NCBI RefSeq assembly: GCF_016429255.1
Contig: NZ_JAELUG010000042.1
Coordinates: 1 to 48,857, forward strand
Origin: Rhizobium sp. ASV8
GTDB taxonomy: Bacteria; Pseudomonadota; Alphaproteobacteria; Rhizobiales; Rhizobiaceae
DNA: 48,857 bases
Direction of reading: 5' to 3'
Position 1 is the first letter of the stretch. The number at the start of each line of letters is the position of its first letter. Below are positions 15,185 through 23,623 of this stretch, in pieces. The notes under the pieces are model-generated. The model made no database searches, had not been told where the DNA came from, and saw nothing but the letters and a program-made list of their open reading frames with translations. The position numbers were made by a program, and so were the translations under genes.

Positions 15185-15713
15185 CGCCGTTCGATGGCCA
15201 GGCGAAGGCATCGATCTCCGCCATAGTCTTGATGGTGCCAGTGTCGATCTGGCTGCAGACCTCACCTTCGGCTGCAAAGCAGGCTTGAACATGCGCACCG
15301 ACCGCATTGGCGATGGCTGTCATTTGGGTGGCTGTGAGTTCGATGAAACCCGCCGCCGTCTTGAACCTGACCGTTATTTCGGGGTTCGCCTGCACATAGC
15401 TATGTGCCCCCGTAATCAGAGATTGGCTCTCCCGATCGGTCATGACCGGCATGCTGTTGAGGATGATGCCACCGGTCTCAATGACAAAGCGCCGTGCTGC
15501 CGCGTAGGTCAGCAAGTCCGCCGTCGTGATTGGTGCAGGCTTGGGGGCGCTGAACTTCTTTCCGGTGTAAGACCATCCTACGGCGACATTGTCACCGCAA
15601 GCGAAGCATGTGGCGGCAAAATCAGGGTGGAAAAGGTCGCCAATGCTCTGGTCATCGGCGATCGTTATGATCTCAACGACGTTTTGGCCGTCGACGCGCG
15701 CGAATTTGCTCAA
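15171..15713 (-). CDS. Tail fibre assembly protein, DUF4376 type
   Basis: 180 residues from a TTG at 15713 overlapping the fibre stop as TTGA; no ATG is available nearby. The N terminus (SKFARVDGQNVVEIITI, then LFHPDF, VGWSYTGKKFSAP) is the usual phage protein that reads like a tail-tip or chaperone domain, and residues about 80-180 match the DUF4376 helical domain (RRFVIETGGIILN.MPVMTDRES). Such genes directly follow tail fibre genes and are thought to help fold or attach the fibre. Last gene of the structural block before a 151-base gap with hairpins. Confidence 0.8.
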   Translation of the reverse strand: MSKFARVDGQNVVEIITIADDQSIGDLFHPDFAATCFACGDNVAVGWSYTGKKFSAPKPAPITTADLLTYAAARRFVIETGGIILNSMPVMTDRESQSLITGAHSYVQANPEITVRFKTAAGFIELTATQMTAIANAVGAHVQACFAAEGEVCSQIDTGTIKTMAEIDAFAWPSNGAASS

Positions 15714-18364
15714 AGCGAATACTCCTGAATGATCATGTAGCCCGGCGAACCCTCGCCGCCGCGCGTAGGTCCGCCGACGCCGATGTTGACGCACACGCCG
15801 CCACCGCCAGCCCCAAATCCGGACCCGGAGAAGCCGTTGGAGTTCACCCCGGTGCCAGGCCCACCGGAGCCAAATGGGCCGCTGGCCCCGACCCCTCCGA
15901 TCCCAATCGCGGTCGTTACTGCGAATGCGGCAGTGCCGCCGCCACCCTGAAATCCAATGACGTTGGCTCCTAATGGCACTCCCGAAAAAGCACCGTTACC
16001 ATTGATCGTCGGAGGCACCTGGTTAATGAGCACCAAGCCTCCAACGCCGCCCGGCGCGGTGAGCAGAGAACCAAGAGAAGTGGTGCCACCATTGTTACCC
16101 CCACCAGCGAGGGTGCTCGCACCGCCGGCACCGATCGTAACATACTGGGATGCGCCGATCTGCGCAGCCGTGAACAGCCCCTCCGCATAGCAGCCTGCGC
16201 CGCCCGGCGCGCCAAGAGTAACTTGGCCAGAGGCAGGGATGTTTGCGCCCGCGCCGGCAGCGCCGCCGCCGACGGCCCGGGCAAGAGAGAACGCCATGCC
16301 AGGTGTTGGCTTGTAGAGGTTCGAGGCTGTGAAAGTCTGGATCGCAAGCAAGCGCCCATAGCTGACGTCGAACTGGAAGTTCGTGCCGTCATAGGTCAGA
16401 AACGCGATCTGACCGGCTTGAAGCTCACGCGGCTGAAGCGGCGTACCGTCCTTGTGAACGATCGACTTCGCGCCGAGGCCGTTGACGTTGACGGTCGCCG
16501 CACCTGTATTGGTGTTGGCAACCTTCACCGTCACGGAGAGGCCCGCGTAGTAGGCATTCGGCGCAGGCGTGAGATTGACCCAAAGGCCATTTACCACGCC
16601 GATGTCTGGCGCGTAGTTCCAGTTTCCGGACTGAACAGCAGCAGCAACGCGGGCAACGGAAACAGGCTTGGTGAAGTCGGTACCGGCGATGACGGTAGCG
16701 GCGTCGGCGAGCTGGACAATACCTCGATTGGTTTCCTTCGCTGGCCGTGTGCTTAGAAGCAAGAATGCTGTCCCAGCGCACACCAGTGTAACGTTGCCCG
16801 CGAGGTCATTGGCGACAACGGGGAGGCCGTCGCCATTGAGAATAGGAACTGCGCCTAGACCGTTTAGATTTAAGGTTGACGCCCCGGTGTTCGACGTGCC
16901 GAACCAAAGGCTAACGATCATCCCCCAGGTATACGCCGCAGGCGCGGGCACCAGGCTGGCGGTATAGGCATTTGCCGGTCCATCGGTATTGGCCACTGTC
17001 CAGGAGCCTGACTGAACAGCCGCAGCGATGCGCGCGACTGACGCCGGCTTGCTCGTGCTCGCGCCAGCGGCAGTCTCTGCTGCGGTGGCGAGCTGCGCGA
17101 CGCCGCGCTTGCTCTCGGATGCCACGGCCTTATTGACGATAAAGAATGCGCTCGAGACGTAAAGTAGCGTGACACCATTGACCAAATCATTGGCAACTAG
17201 GTCTGAGCCGTCCGCGTTGTAAATTCCCTTCGCACCCAGGCCGTTGAGATTGAGTGTTGATGGTCCCGAGTTCGGAGTGTTGAACCAAACACTGATCATC
17301 AGGCCTGAAGTATAAGACGACGGGGCAGGTGTGATGTTTGCCGTGAAGGCGTTGGCCGCTCCCCCGGCATTACTGGCATACGTCCAGCTACCGCCCTGAA
17401 TGGCCGCAGCCGTGCGAGCGACGGAAGCCGGCTTGTAGGTATCCGCGCCCGCAGCAGTTTCCGCAGCGCTTGCAAGTTGGACATTGCCGCGTGCGTTCTC
17501 AGATCCGATGCGATTGTTCGCTAGTATCCAGGAGCCGCCATCATAGATGAGGATCACTTTTCCAAACAGATCGCCCGCCACCAAGGGAGAGCTGTCGCTA
17601 TAGTAGATCCCTTTCGCCCCCAGGCCATTGAGGTTCAATGTGGCAGGGCCGGTGTTCGAGGTTGAGACGAAGAGTACAATCGTCATGCCGGCAATCAGAG
17701 CTGACGGCGCTGGCGTCAAGGAAGCCGTAAGAGCGTTCGGCGTGCCCCCCGCCATTGTGAAATTCCAGCCGCCGCCCTGCACCATCGTTGCCATTCTCGC
17801 GACCGAGGCGGGCTTGCTCGTGTTCGTGCCAGCGGTCGTTTCAGCGGCGGATGCTAGCTGGACCACACCACGGTTTGTTTCTGTGGCAGCGAGAAGGGTG
17901 CTGAGAACAAAGGCCGTGCCGTCGTAGACCAGGCTTACCGAGCCATTGAGATCGCCCGCGACAAGGGCGCTGCCATCCGCCGCGACAATGTTCTTGGCAC
18001 CGAGGCCGTTGAGGTTGAGAGTTGCCGCACCTGTGTTGGGCGTTGCAACCTTTAGCCTGATCACCATCCCGACCGTGTAGGCGGCGGGTGCAGGCGTGAG
18101 GTTGCCCGTGATGATATTGGCGCTTCCGCCGCCAACGACGTAGTTCAACCGGCCGGATTGGATGGCCTTGGCGAGCTGGCTGCGATCCGCTGCATTCGGC
18201 ACAAGGCCACTGGTCTCGATGATCGCGAGGATTTCCTCCTGGGTGGCATTTAGAAAGTCGGCCGTGACGACTGTGCCAGGTGTCCCGGTTGCCAGATCCT
18301 CATCACGGAAGCCGCGCTTGCCACCGCCGAGATCGATAAAGTCAGCACCATTGATGCGGTCCAT
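15710..18364 (-). CDS. Tail fibre protein with five tandem repeats and glycine-rich tip
   Basis: 884 residues. Residues 1-70 are an attachment domain (MDRINGADFIDLGGG, then AADRSQLAKAIQSG as in many phage fibres). Residues about 73-690 are five repeats of about 127 residues, each with TPAP..Y..GM, a LNLNGLGAK-like line, and E..RG.VQLA.AAET.AG..T.KPASVAR. Residues about 705-884 form a glycine-rich C-terminal domain (GGGAAGAGANIPASG, GAPGGAG, GGGNNGGT) typical of polyglycine-type receptor-binding tips. Late phage protein, binding the host surface. There is no sign of an invertible C-terminal segment. Its receptor is unknown. Confidence 0.88.
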   Translation of the reverse strand: MDRINGADFIDLGGGKRGFRDEDLATGTPGTVVTADFLNATQEEILAIIETSGLVPNAADRSQLAKAIQSGRLNYVVGGGSANIITGNLTPAPAAYTVGMVIRLKVATPNTGAATLNLNGLGAKNIVAADGSALVAGDLNGSVSLVYDGTAFVLSTLLAATETNRGVVQLASAAETTAGTNTSKPASVARMATMVQGGGWNFTMAGGTPNALTASLTPAPSALIAGMTIVLFVSTSNTGPATLNLNGLGAKGIYYSDSSPLVAGDLFGKVILIYDGGSWILANNRIGSENARGNVQLASAAETAAGADTYKPASVARTAAAIQGGSWTYASNAGGAANAFTANITPAPSSYTSGLMISVWFNTPNSGPSTLNLNGLGAKGIYNADGSDLVANDLVNGVTLLYVSSAFFIVNKAVASESKRGVAQLATAAETAAGASTSKPASVARIAAAVQSGSWTVANTDGPANAYTASLVPAPAAYTWGMIVSLWFGTSNTGASTLNLNGLGAVPILNGDGLPVVANDLAGNVTLVCAGTAFLLLSTRPAKETNRGIVQLADAATVIAGTDFTKPVSVARVAAAVQSGNWNYAPDIGVVNGLWVNLTPAPNAYYAGLSVTVKVANTNTGAATVNVNGLGAKSIVHKDGTPLQPRELQAGQIAFLTYDGTNFQFDVSYGRLLAIQTFTASNLYKPTPGMAFSLARAVGGGAAGAGANIPASGQVTLGAPGGAGCYAEGLFTAAQIGASQYVTIGAGGASTLAGGGNNGGTTSLGSLLTAPGGVGGLVLINQVPPTINGNGAFSGVPLGANVIGFQGGGGTAAFAVTTAIGIGGVGASGPFGSGGPGTGVNSNGFSGSGFGAGGGGVCVNIGVGGPTRGGEGSPGYMIIQEYSL
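16340..18148 (-). repeat. Five coding tandem repeats of about 381 bases in the tail fibre gene
   Basis: The DNA encoding NLNGLGA recurs with aggcc-type anchors at 18003, 17622, 17238, 16857 and 16476, giving periods of 381, 384, 381 and 381 bases. Copies are diverged in DNA but keep the protein pattern, so duplication is old or copies are under selection. The fourth copy has NGLGAV, and the fifth is most diverged (VNVNGLGAK) where it joins the tip domain. Confidence 0.85.
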
Positions 18365-18365
18365 T

Positions 18366-18959
18366 TTAGGCTCCGTATTTGAAGACGATGTCGGTGTGCG
18401 CGGGTCTGATCCGGCGCAACTCGCACTCGATGTCGGAAATCTTGAAGTCGCCGAGGCGGTTGCCGGCGACGCTCACACCGGCACGGAACTTGACGACGGT
18501 GACGAGGCCGGGGAGGTTGACCCGGTAGACGAACTGCGCGCCATCGGGACGCAGGCGCTGTCCAGCGCGAAGGCCGCCCGCCTTGGATGGCCAGAACTCT
18601 TCGATCGTGATGGAGACACCGAGCTTCTCGGCAACCGAGATCATGTAGGGGATCGACTGCCCGCCCGTCGCGGTCCAACGCTGATGCGCCAGGCGCTGGC
18701 GTTCGCCGATCGACAAGGCATTCAAGTCCCGGCCGCAAGGATCGGGGCCAAGGACGCGCTCAAAGTCGGCCAGCAGGTTGACGGCCGAACGGGGATCGGT
18801 CTCGGCCATCAAGGCTTCCGCGTCGGCTTCGGCGTCCGCGATACGTTCGGCGACAGATGACAGAATGCTGTCGAGAATGCCGTCGCGATAGCCAAGCGCC
18901 CAGCCGGGCGCGAGCTTGCCGATAATGCTGGTGAGGATTGATGAGACCGAGCGCGCCAT
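18366..18959 (-). CDS. Baseplate/tail protein, Mu gp48 (YmfQ, DUF2313) family
   Basis: 197 residues. The N-terminal MARSVSSILTSIIGKLAPGWALGY..GILDSILSSVAERIADAEADAEALMAETDPRSAVNLLADFERVLGPDP is the standard start of gp48/YmfQ proteins (shortened here), and residues 135-197 form a small beta domain (FVYRVNLPG, FRAGVSVAGNRLGDF, ECELRRIRPAHT). In Mu this protein sits between the gp47 baseplate wedge and the fibre and links the fibre to the baseplate. The ATG overlaps the gp47 stop (ATGA) and the fibre gene follows after one base, so all are coupled. Confidence 0.88.
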   Translation of the reverse strand: MARSVSSILTSIIGKLAPGWALGYRDGILDSILSSVAERIADAEADAEALMAETDPRSAVNLLADFERVLGPDPCGRDLNALSIGERQRLAHQRWTATGGQSIPYMISVAEKLGVSITIEEFWPSKAGGLRAGQRLRPDGAQFVYRVNLPGLVTVVKFRAGVSVAGNRLGDFKISDIECELRRIRPAHTDIVFKYGA

Positions 18960-20101
18960 CAGTTCGCCTCGGCCCAGGTGATCGTGCCGGCGACCGGGTA
19001 CTCCGTCCGCTCCAGTGTGAAACGGGCAGCGGGCGACAGGAGGTCATGGGCATATTCGCCGCTGGCGGAAGATATCGCTTCGGATATCCGTGACGGCTCG
19101 ATCGTCGCGCCGATCGGGCTGTCATTCTTGTCGTCGTCCTCGTCGCCGATGGTGGCGACGAAACGCTGCCAGGCATCGGTGACGGCGGCGCGGGTTGCGA
19201 CCGTGTCCGGACGTAGGCGAACCGTGAGCGTCAGTGTTCGCAGGGCGCCAGGCACGACGATCGCTCTTGCCGTGACGGGCCGGACACCGGTCTGGCTGTT
19301 CGGCGCTCCGAGGTAGGCTTGCATCGCGCTAACCTCCTCTGAGGAAGGCGCGCGTGGCGTACCGTCGTCGTTCTTCATGACGACAACGACGCCGACCGAT
19401 CCCGCGCCGATCCACTTGGACACGACGCCGACCGCCTTGACCGGAAACTGATCTCTGATCCAACTCACATAATCAAAGGACGCTCCACCATGCGGCGGCT
19501 GGCGAATGCGCTGCACGGTTGCCGTCTGCAGCTCCTGAGGTGTTTCCTCTTCAGCGCCGCCGACGAATGCTGCGGAAACGACGATCTTCGAAATTGCCGG
19601 TTGAGCGGTGACGGTGGCGAGCTGCACGCCGACTTCAAGGTTGCCGGATGCGCCGCCGATCGCCGCCTTCGCCGCGACCTCGACAGCACCGCCTGGCGCG
19701 ATCGTCACCGCCGACGAGGTGAGGTACTGGACACCGTTGGAAGCAGCCAGCACAAGGTCGGCCGGGAGCGGCGTGCCAGCAACGCCGGTAATCAGAACAC
19801 GCCCTAACGCCTTGGTCGCGCCTCGCTGGGGAACGTTCCAGATGTTGGCGTGGCGCAGCACGAATTCATCTTCGGCCGTGTCGACGAAGTACTGGCGTCC
19901 CCACCAGGCGATATGATCGTGGATCTCGCGCAGCTCCAGCGACACGGCGCGGCCGACCTGCGAGAAGACGCCCTTCTCCGATCGGACGGCGCGCGAGACG
20001 GCGCGCGGATCAAGCCATGGACGAATGCGAAGAAGACCGGCTTCTATCGAGCCGGCGATCTTTGCGGTGATGACAGAGGCTTTCGGGATCGGCCACGGCA
20101 T
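18959..20101 (-). CDS. Baseplate J-like protein, Mu gp47
   Basis: 380 residues. Belongs to the P2 gpJ/Mu gp47 baseplate wedge family, related to T4 gp6. Visible landmarks are the helical N terminus with RAVSRAVRSEKGVFSQVGRA, AEDEFVLRHANIWNVPQR, the GTPLPADLVLAASNGVQYLTS beta block around residues 105-130, GGAEEETPQELQ, and VGVVVVMKNDDGTPRAPS. Six copies would normally form the wedge ring around the gp45-gp46 hub. It starts one base after the gp46 stop. The C-terminal third (LTVRLRPDTVATRAAVTDA) fits the family. Confident on family. Confidence 0.92.
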   Translation of the reverse strand: MPWPIPKASVITAKIAGSIEAGLLRIRPWLDPRAVSRAVRSEKGVFSQVGRAVSLELREIHDHIAWWGRQYFVDTAEDEFVLRHANIWNVPQRGATKALGRVLITGVAGTPLPADLVLAASNGVQYLTSSAVTIAPGGAVEVAAKAAIGGASGNLEVGVQLATVTAQPAISKIVVSAAFVGGAEEETPQELQTATVQRIRQPPHGGASFDYVSWIRDQFPVKAVGVVSKWIGAGSVGVVVVMKNDDGTPRAPSSEEVSAMQAYLGAPNSQTGVRPVTARAIVVPGALRTLTLTVRLRPDTVATRAAVTDAWQRFVATIGDEDDDKNDSPIGATIEPSRISEAISSASGEYAHDLLSPAARFTLERTEYPVAGTITWAEAN

Positions 20102-20102
20102 A

Positions 20103-20573
20103 TCAGCCTCCCACGCGACGGCTTAGGGAAACGCTGGCGTCCTGGACCTGGGCGGTGTAGCCGAGAACCGGCGTGTCGCCCCTTCGAACCCACTCGACAT
20201 TGATGGCAGCCGGCTCGCCCGTTTCGGCTTCAGCCCATGCCAGGCATTCTTCCAGCCAGAAGCCGCAAAGCTGCCGCGTCGTGTCGGTCGCCTTGGCACG
20301 ATCGAGCAGCCACAGACGGCTTCCGGACTTCTTGCCGGAGGGGTCGAGCGCATCGCCAGGCGTACCGCGACGCTCGGAAAAGCTGGCGGGAGCAAGGAAC
20401 TGCGAGCGGCCTTCAGGCAACGGATCATCAGGGGCCGCGCGGCGATCGAGACCGATCGACAGCAGCATGGCCGGGACCGGCGTGAAGTCGAGCAGCAGAT
20501 CGCAATCGTCGTCGAGAGCGAGATCGCAGCGGCGCTTGTCGGGATCGTATTGAAGTGCCAGGTCACAAAACAT
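20103..20573 (-). CDS. Baseplate protein, Mu gp46 family
   Basis: 156 residues. The sequence MFCDLALQYDPDKRRCDLALDDDCDLLLD matches the start of gp46 proteins (given here in part), followed by the family middle FSERRGTPGDALDPSGKKSGSRLWLL and C-terminal LEECLAWAEAETG. Homologue of T4 gp25-like sheath initiator/wedge component. The ATG at 20573 lacks an evident Shine-Dalgarno, and the late-promoter-like dyad lies only 32 bases upstream, so it is the first gene of its transcript and may be translated from a very short leader. Confidence 0.88.
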   Translation of the reverse strand: MFCDLALQYDPDKRRCDLALDDDCDLLLDFTPVPAMLLSIGLDRRAAPDDPLPEGRSQFLAPASFSERRGTPGDALDPSGKKSGSRLWLLDRAKATDTTRQLCGFWLEECLAWAEAETGEPAAINVEWVRRGDTPVLGYTAQVQDASVSLSRRVGG

Positions 20574-20600
20574 GGCGCGAAACTAACGCGCGCGCGAACC

Positions 20601-20626
20601 CCGCATCATGCCGACCTAGGTGGGCA
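20601..20626 (-). promoter_or_regulatory. Putative late promoter/activator element, copy 3 (baseplate block)
   Basis: On the minus strand the core 11-mer GTCGGCATGAT spans 20615-20605. It is half of a long near-perfect palindrome: CATGCC-C-ACCTAGGT-C-GGCATG, broken only by one mismatched pair. The gp46 ATG is 32 bases downstream. The place, between gp45 and gp46, is close to that of the Mu late promoter PP. Confidence 0.65.
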
Positions 20627-20628
20627 TG

Positions 20629-21144
20629 TCAGGCTGGAGGGCCGGTCAGAGCGGAACCCGGCGTGACGTCTTTATGCTCGTGATCGTCGCCGATGTTCTT
20701 GCCGTTGTGGGTGACTTTGCCGCCCTGAATATCGACGCCGGCAGCAGAGATGTTGAAGGTGACGCCTTCGACCTTGACGCTCAAAGCAGTGCCGGCTGCG
20801 ACCTCGATCGTGCCGTCAGGCCTCAGCATGATCCTGTCACCGCCCGAATTATAAAGGCCAACTTGCTTGGCCGGCAGCTTGCCCATGCGCTGCGACGGAT
20901 TACCTAGAGGAAGAGCGACTAGGTCGCCCTGGTCGCCGCCCAAGGCTATCAGCAGGAACTCCGCGCCGTCCTCGTCGACATGGCCGGCAAAGCCGTAGGG
21001 CTGTGCGATCTCGATATTCTCGCGCCAGACGCCGGGAGCGACTTCGAAGCTGGCCGTCTGCATCTGGCCGGTGTCGTTGACGTTCTTCGCGGTTGCGCGG
21101 CGAGCCATGCCGCGAATGGTGTCGGCGGTTTCTTTGCTGGTCAT
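20629..21144 (-). CDS. Baseplate spike protein, Mu gp45 (gpV-like)
   Basis: 171 residues. Membrane-piercing spike at the tip of the contractile tail. N-terminal OB-fold region (MQTASFEVAPGVWRENIEIAQPYGFAGH, shortened), then a repetitive beta-helix (DRIMLRPDGTIEVAAGTALSVKVEGVTFNIS) and the C-terminal tip THNGKNIGDDHEH, whose HxH histidines in homologues bind iron at the apex. Stop of the gene lies three bases before the copy 3 promoter-like dyad, so the dyad does not interrupt the coding sequence. ATG overlaps the stop of gene P. Confidence 0.9.
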   Translation of the reverse strand: MTSKETADTIRGMARRATAKNVNDTGQMQTASFEVAPGVWRENIEIAQPYGFAGHVDEDGAEFLLIALGGDQGDLVALPLGNPSQRMGKLPAKQVGLYNSGGDRIMLRPDGTIEVAAGTALSVKVEGVTFNISAAGVDIQGGKVTHNGKNIGDDHEHKDVTPGSALTGPPA

Positions 21145-22376
21145 AGCGCCTGTGCCGAACCGTCGAGCGATCCGCCCTTCTGTTTCGCCTTCTTGCCCTT
21201 GCCGTTCTTACGGCGGTTTCCGACTGCCTTCTTGTCGAAGGCTTCGGGGCTAACGATGCTCAGCTCGGTAACGGCACCGCTCTCGTCATGGCGGTTTGCC
21301 ACGCGCGAGATCAGCATGTCGCGGCTGATGTTCTGGTAGGCATCGTCGACGCCCGCAATCTCATTGACCCGCCACAGCCGCCCATTGGCGCTGAAGCCTT
21401 TCACCTTGTAGGTGAGCTGTTCGCCATCGGTTCGGGAATTGCGCATGCGCCAATCGGCTTCATCCTGGCACGCCTGGTCATCGGCCTTGCTGCGGGCGAG
21501 ATGGACGATCGGGCGATGGCGCGTGATCTCATCATCAACCGCAACGCCGGCAGCAACCGTGCCTTTGCGCTCCTGGGCGGTTGCAGAGCCGTCGCCTGGC
21601 TTGCGATCGTCCGGAGACAGCGGCTCGGCCGTGACATCAAGGTTGGCGTCGCCGCGTTGCTTCTGGCCGGCGCGCTCGCCCTGGCCGCGAACATGCGTCT
21701 TCGAATGACGGCCTTTATGGCTGTAACGCCGGGATGAGCTTTGAACATTGCCGGGCAAGGTGAGATCGGCGGGAGCGCGCTTGGCCCCGGTTCTCGTGAT
21801 CACGATGCCGCCAACGCCATCGGAGAGCACGAGGGCATGACGCGAGCGGGCACCCTTCTCCGAAGCGGAGAAGGCGCTCTCCGACAGGTCGAGCGAATAG
21901 CGGGAGAACGGTTCGCCGGTATCGACCTCGGTTCGAACCAACAGGCCGTAGGGCTGCGCGATCCGCTTGATCGCTTCCTCAAGCTTGACGTTGTTGAACT
22001 CGGCAGGTCCATCGGTCAGGGCGGCGCTGTCGACGAGGTCGCCTGTCTTGTCGCGGCCACCGATCTCGACGGCGGCATGGCCTTCGTCGATGTCGACGCT
22101 CACGTCTTCAATGTGGCCCTTGAGGACGACTTCACCATCCACCAGGATCTCCACGGCCGGACCCGGCTCCAGCGCGATGAGCGTGCCGGTGCTGGCATAG
22201 GCGAACGTATTGCCCGAGCGCAGCGGATCATAAAGCGTGAACCGGAAGGAGCCGGAAAAATCCTTCAGGTCGCGCACGACTTCGGCGCTGGTCCACTGGT
22301 CGTAGGGTTGGCCCTTGATGACGAGAACGATGCGCGACTGGATGGCGATCATGGAAGGGGTCAAAATCTGGTTCAT
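21141..22376 (-). CDS. Baseplate hub protein P, Mu gp44
   Basis: 411 residues. The hub family (T4 gp27-like, P2 gpD-like) is shown by IVLVIKGQPYDQWTSAEVVRDL, FRFTLYDP, the PAVEILVDGEVVLKGHIEDV domain, AHAAVEIGGRDKTGDLVD and QPYGLLVRTEVD. The LTYKVKGFSANGRLWRVNEI and NISRDMLISRV blocks near the C terminus are typical. Between residues about 205 and 300 is a low-complexity, charged stretch (SSRRYSHKGRHSK, GERAGQKQRGD), and the C terminus is a basic tail (KKAVGNRRKNGKGKKAKQK). It starts in the gene N stop (ATGA). Family sure; role by homology. Confidence 0.88.
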   Translation of the reverse strand: MNQILTPSMIAIQSRIVLVIKGQPYDQWTSAEVVRDLKDFSGSFRFTLYDPLRSGNTFAYASTGTLIALEPGPAVEILVDGEVVLKGHIEDVSVDIDEGHAAVEIGGRDKTGDLVDSAALTDGPAEFNNVKLEEAIKRIAQPYGLLVRTEVDTGEPFSRYSLDLSESAFSASEKGARSRHALVLSDGVGGIVITRTGAKRAPADLTLPGNVQSSSRRYSHKGRHSKTHVRGQGERAGQKQRGDANLDVTAEPLSPDDRKPGDGSATAQERKGTVAAGVAVDDEITRHRPIVHLARSKADDQACQDEADWRMRNSRTDGEQLTYKVKGFSANGRLWRVNEIAGVDDAYQNISRDMLISRVANRHDESGAVTELSIVSPEAFDKKAVGNRRKNGKGKKAKQKGGSLDGSAQAL

Positions 22377-23623
22377 CGAAGCACCTCGACATCACCCGGC
22401 TGAAGAGCGGCCGGGTGGCGCGGATTGTTTCGAGTGACGATGTCTTCATACGCGGCTTCGATCGCAGAGGGGTTATCGCCAAAGACATGCTGGGCGAGCT
22501 GCCAGCTATCCAGAGGCCGCTCCGGACGAAAGATCAGCACGGCGGGTAAGCGGCCGATCGTCTCGTTGATGTCTTCGATCAGTGCGGCCTGCAGGTCACG
22601 AGCCGCGCGGCGAAGCTGTGAGACGGCGGGAAGGAATGAAGACGAGGCCACGCCTTCGAGCATATCCGTCAGGCCGTCGATCGCGCTGGTGGCACGGGCG
22701 CGAAACGCCTGCGCCTGTTGGCTCGACTGATAGTCGGCATAGATCGACTGTGCGGCGGTCTGTCCGAGGAAATGCGCGGCCGACGACAGGATCAGCACGG
22801 CATCCGTATCGGACGGAGCTGCGCTGCTCTGGGCCATAAAGCCTTCGGCGATGCTTACCCCGATCGACATCAGGCTGAGCGCCGTTGGTGGCGTTTCGAT
22901 CGTCGCCTCGGCGGCTGGCGAGACGGCTGGCGCCGGGACGGCCGTGCCGACGATCGCAGCGGCCGAGACGATCAGCGCGTCGAAGCTCGCGGGGGCGGCG
23001 GGTTGTACTGCCGCGAGAGCTGCTTTGATCCGTGGCAGGGTGCGAGCCGCGCCGGCCGGAGCGGTCATGCCGCTGGCGATCTGCGTTGCAATCCTCGTGC
23101 TGCGGGAGATCGCTTTCGCGCGACTGGCCGAAATGTTCGAGCCGGTCGAGATGATGGAGTTAGAAGCGGCCGCGATGATCGCCGATATGGATGATGTGAG
23201 ACGGCCAGCGCCGCCGAGGGACATGCCGAGGCTGAAGGCTGGCAGGCGTTTGAAGGCCGCAGAGAAGCGAACCACGCGCAGCTCGATGGCCGAGAATGAG
23301 ATTTGCGCCGGCTGTTCCATGATGACGGTCATCGGGCCACGCCACGGATGGATCAGCGTGGCAGGACCAGGCGTCTCGAATGCGGCCTCCAGCGCTTTCG
23401 CCTGGGCAACATAGTCGTCGCCGACGATCATCCCTTCGATCGACACCACGGCGGGCGTCAAACCGAAATCGTCATAGGCCGGAACGTCGACGCCGGGGAA
23501 GAGATACTCGACGACGCGCCGGCCGACTTCGGTGCTCGCGTCGGGAACGTGGAAAGGGATGCCGCGAAAGCTGCCAGGCAGAAGGCCAGGCAGCACCCAA
23601 TCGAGACTATCGAACATGGTCAA
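22373..23623 (-). CDS. DNA circularization protein N, Mu gp43
   Basis: 416 residues. The N terminus LPGSFRGIPFHVPDASTEVGRR and the next block EYLFPGVDVPAYDDFG, then MIVGDDYVAQAKALEAA and ATLIHPWRGPMTV, are the hallmarks of the Mu N (DNA circularization N-terminal domain) family. In Mu, N is injected with the DNA and binds the ends of the infecting genome to form a protected circle; homologues also act in the tail tip. The middle is alanine-rich and helical, and the C terminus (SWQLAQHVFGDNPSAIEAAYEDIV) contains a LysM-like motif. Overlaps tape measure and P by four bases each. Confidence 0.88.
   Translation of the reverse strand: MTMFDSLDWVLPGLLPGSFRGIPFHVPDASTEVGRRVVEYLFPGVDVPAYDDFGLTPAVVSIEGMIVGDDYVAQAKALEAAFETPGPATLIHPWRGPMTVIMEQPAQISFSAIELRVVRFSAAFKRLPAFSLGMSLGGAGRLTSSISAIIAAASNSIISTGSNISASRAKAISRSTRIATQIASGMTAPAGAARTLPRIKAALAAVQPAAPASFDALIVSAAAIVGTAVPAPAVSPAAEATIETPPTALSLMSIGVSIAEGFMAQSSAAPSDTDAVLILSSAAHFLGQTAAQSIYADYQSSQQAQAFRARATSAIDGLTDMLEGVASSSFLPAVSQLRRAARDLQAALIEDINETIGRLPAVLIFRPERPLDSWQLAQHVFGDNPSAIEAAYEDIVTRNNPRHPAALQPGDVEVLR

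Noticed and set aside
16340..18148. Regular repeats considered as a CRISPR-like array
   Set aside because: The period is 381-384 bases, in frame, and the units encode conserved protein modules; there are no short identical repeats with spacers.
14201..18364. An invertible fibre segment with a Gin-like recombinase
   Set aside because: No serine recombinase gene, no inverted crossover sites and only one fibre tip are present.
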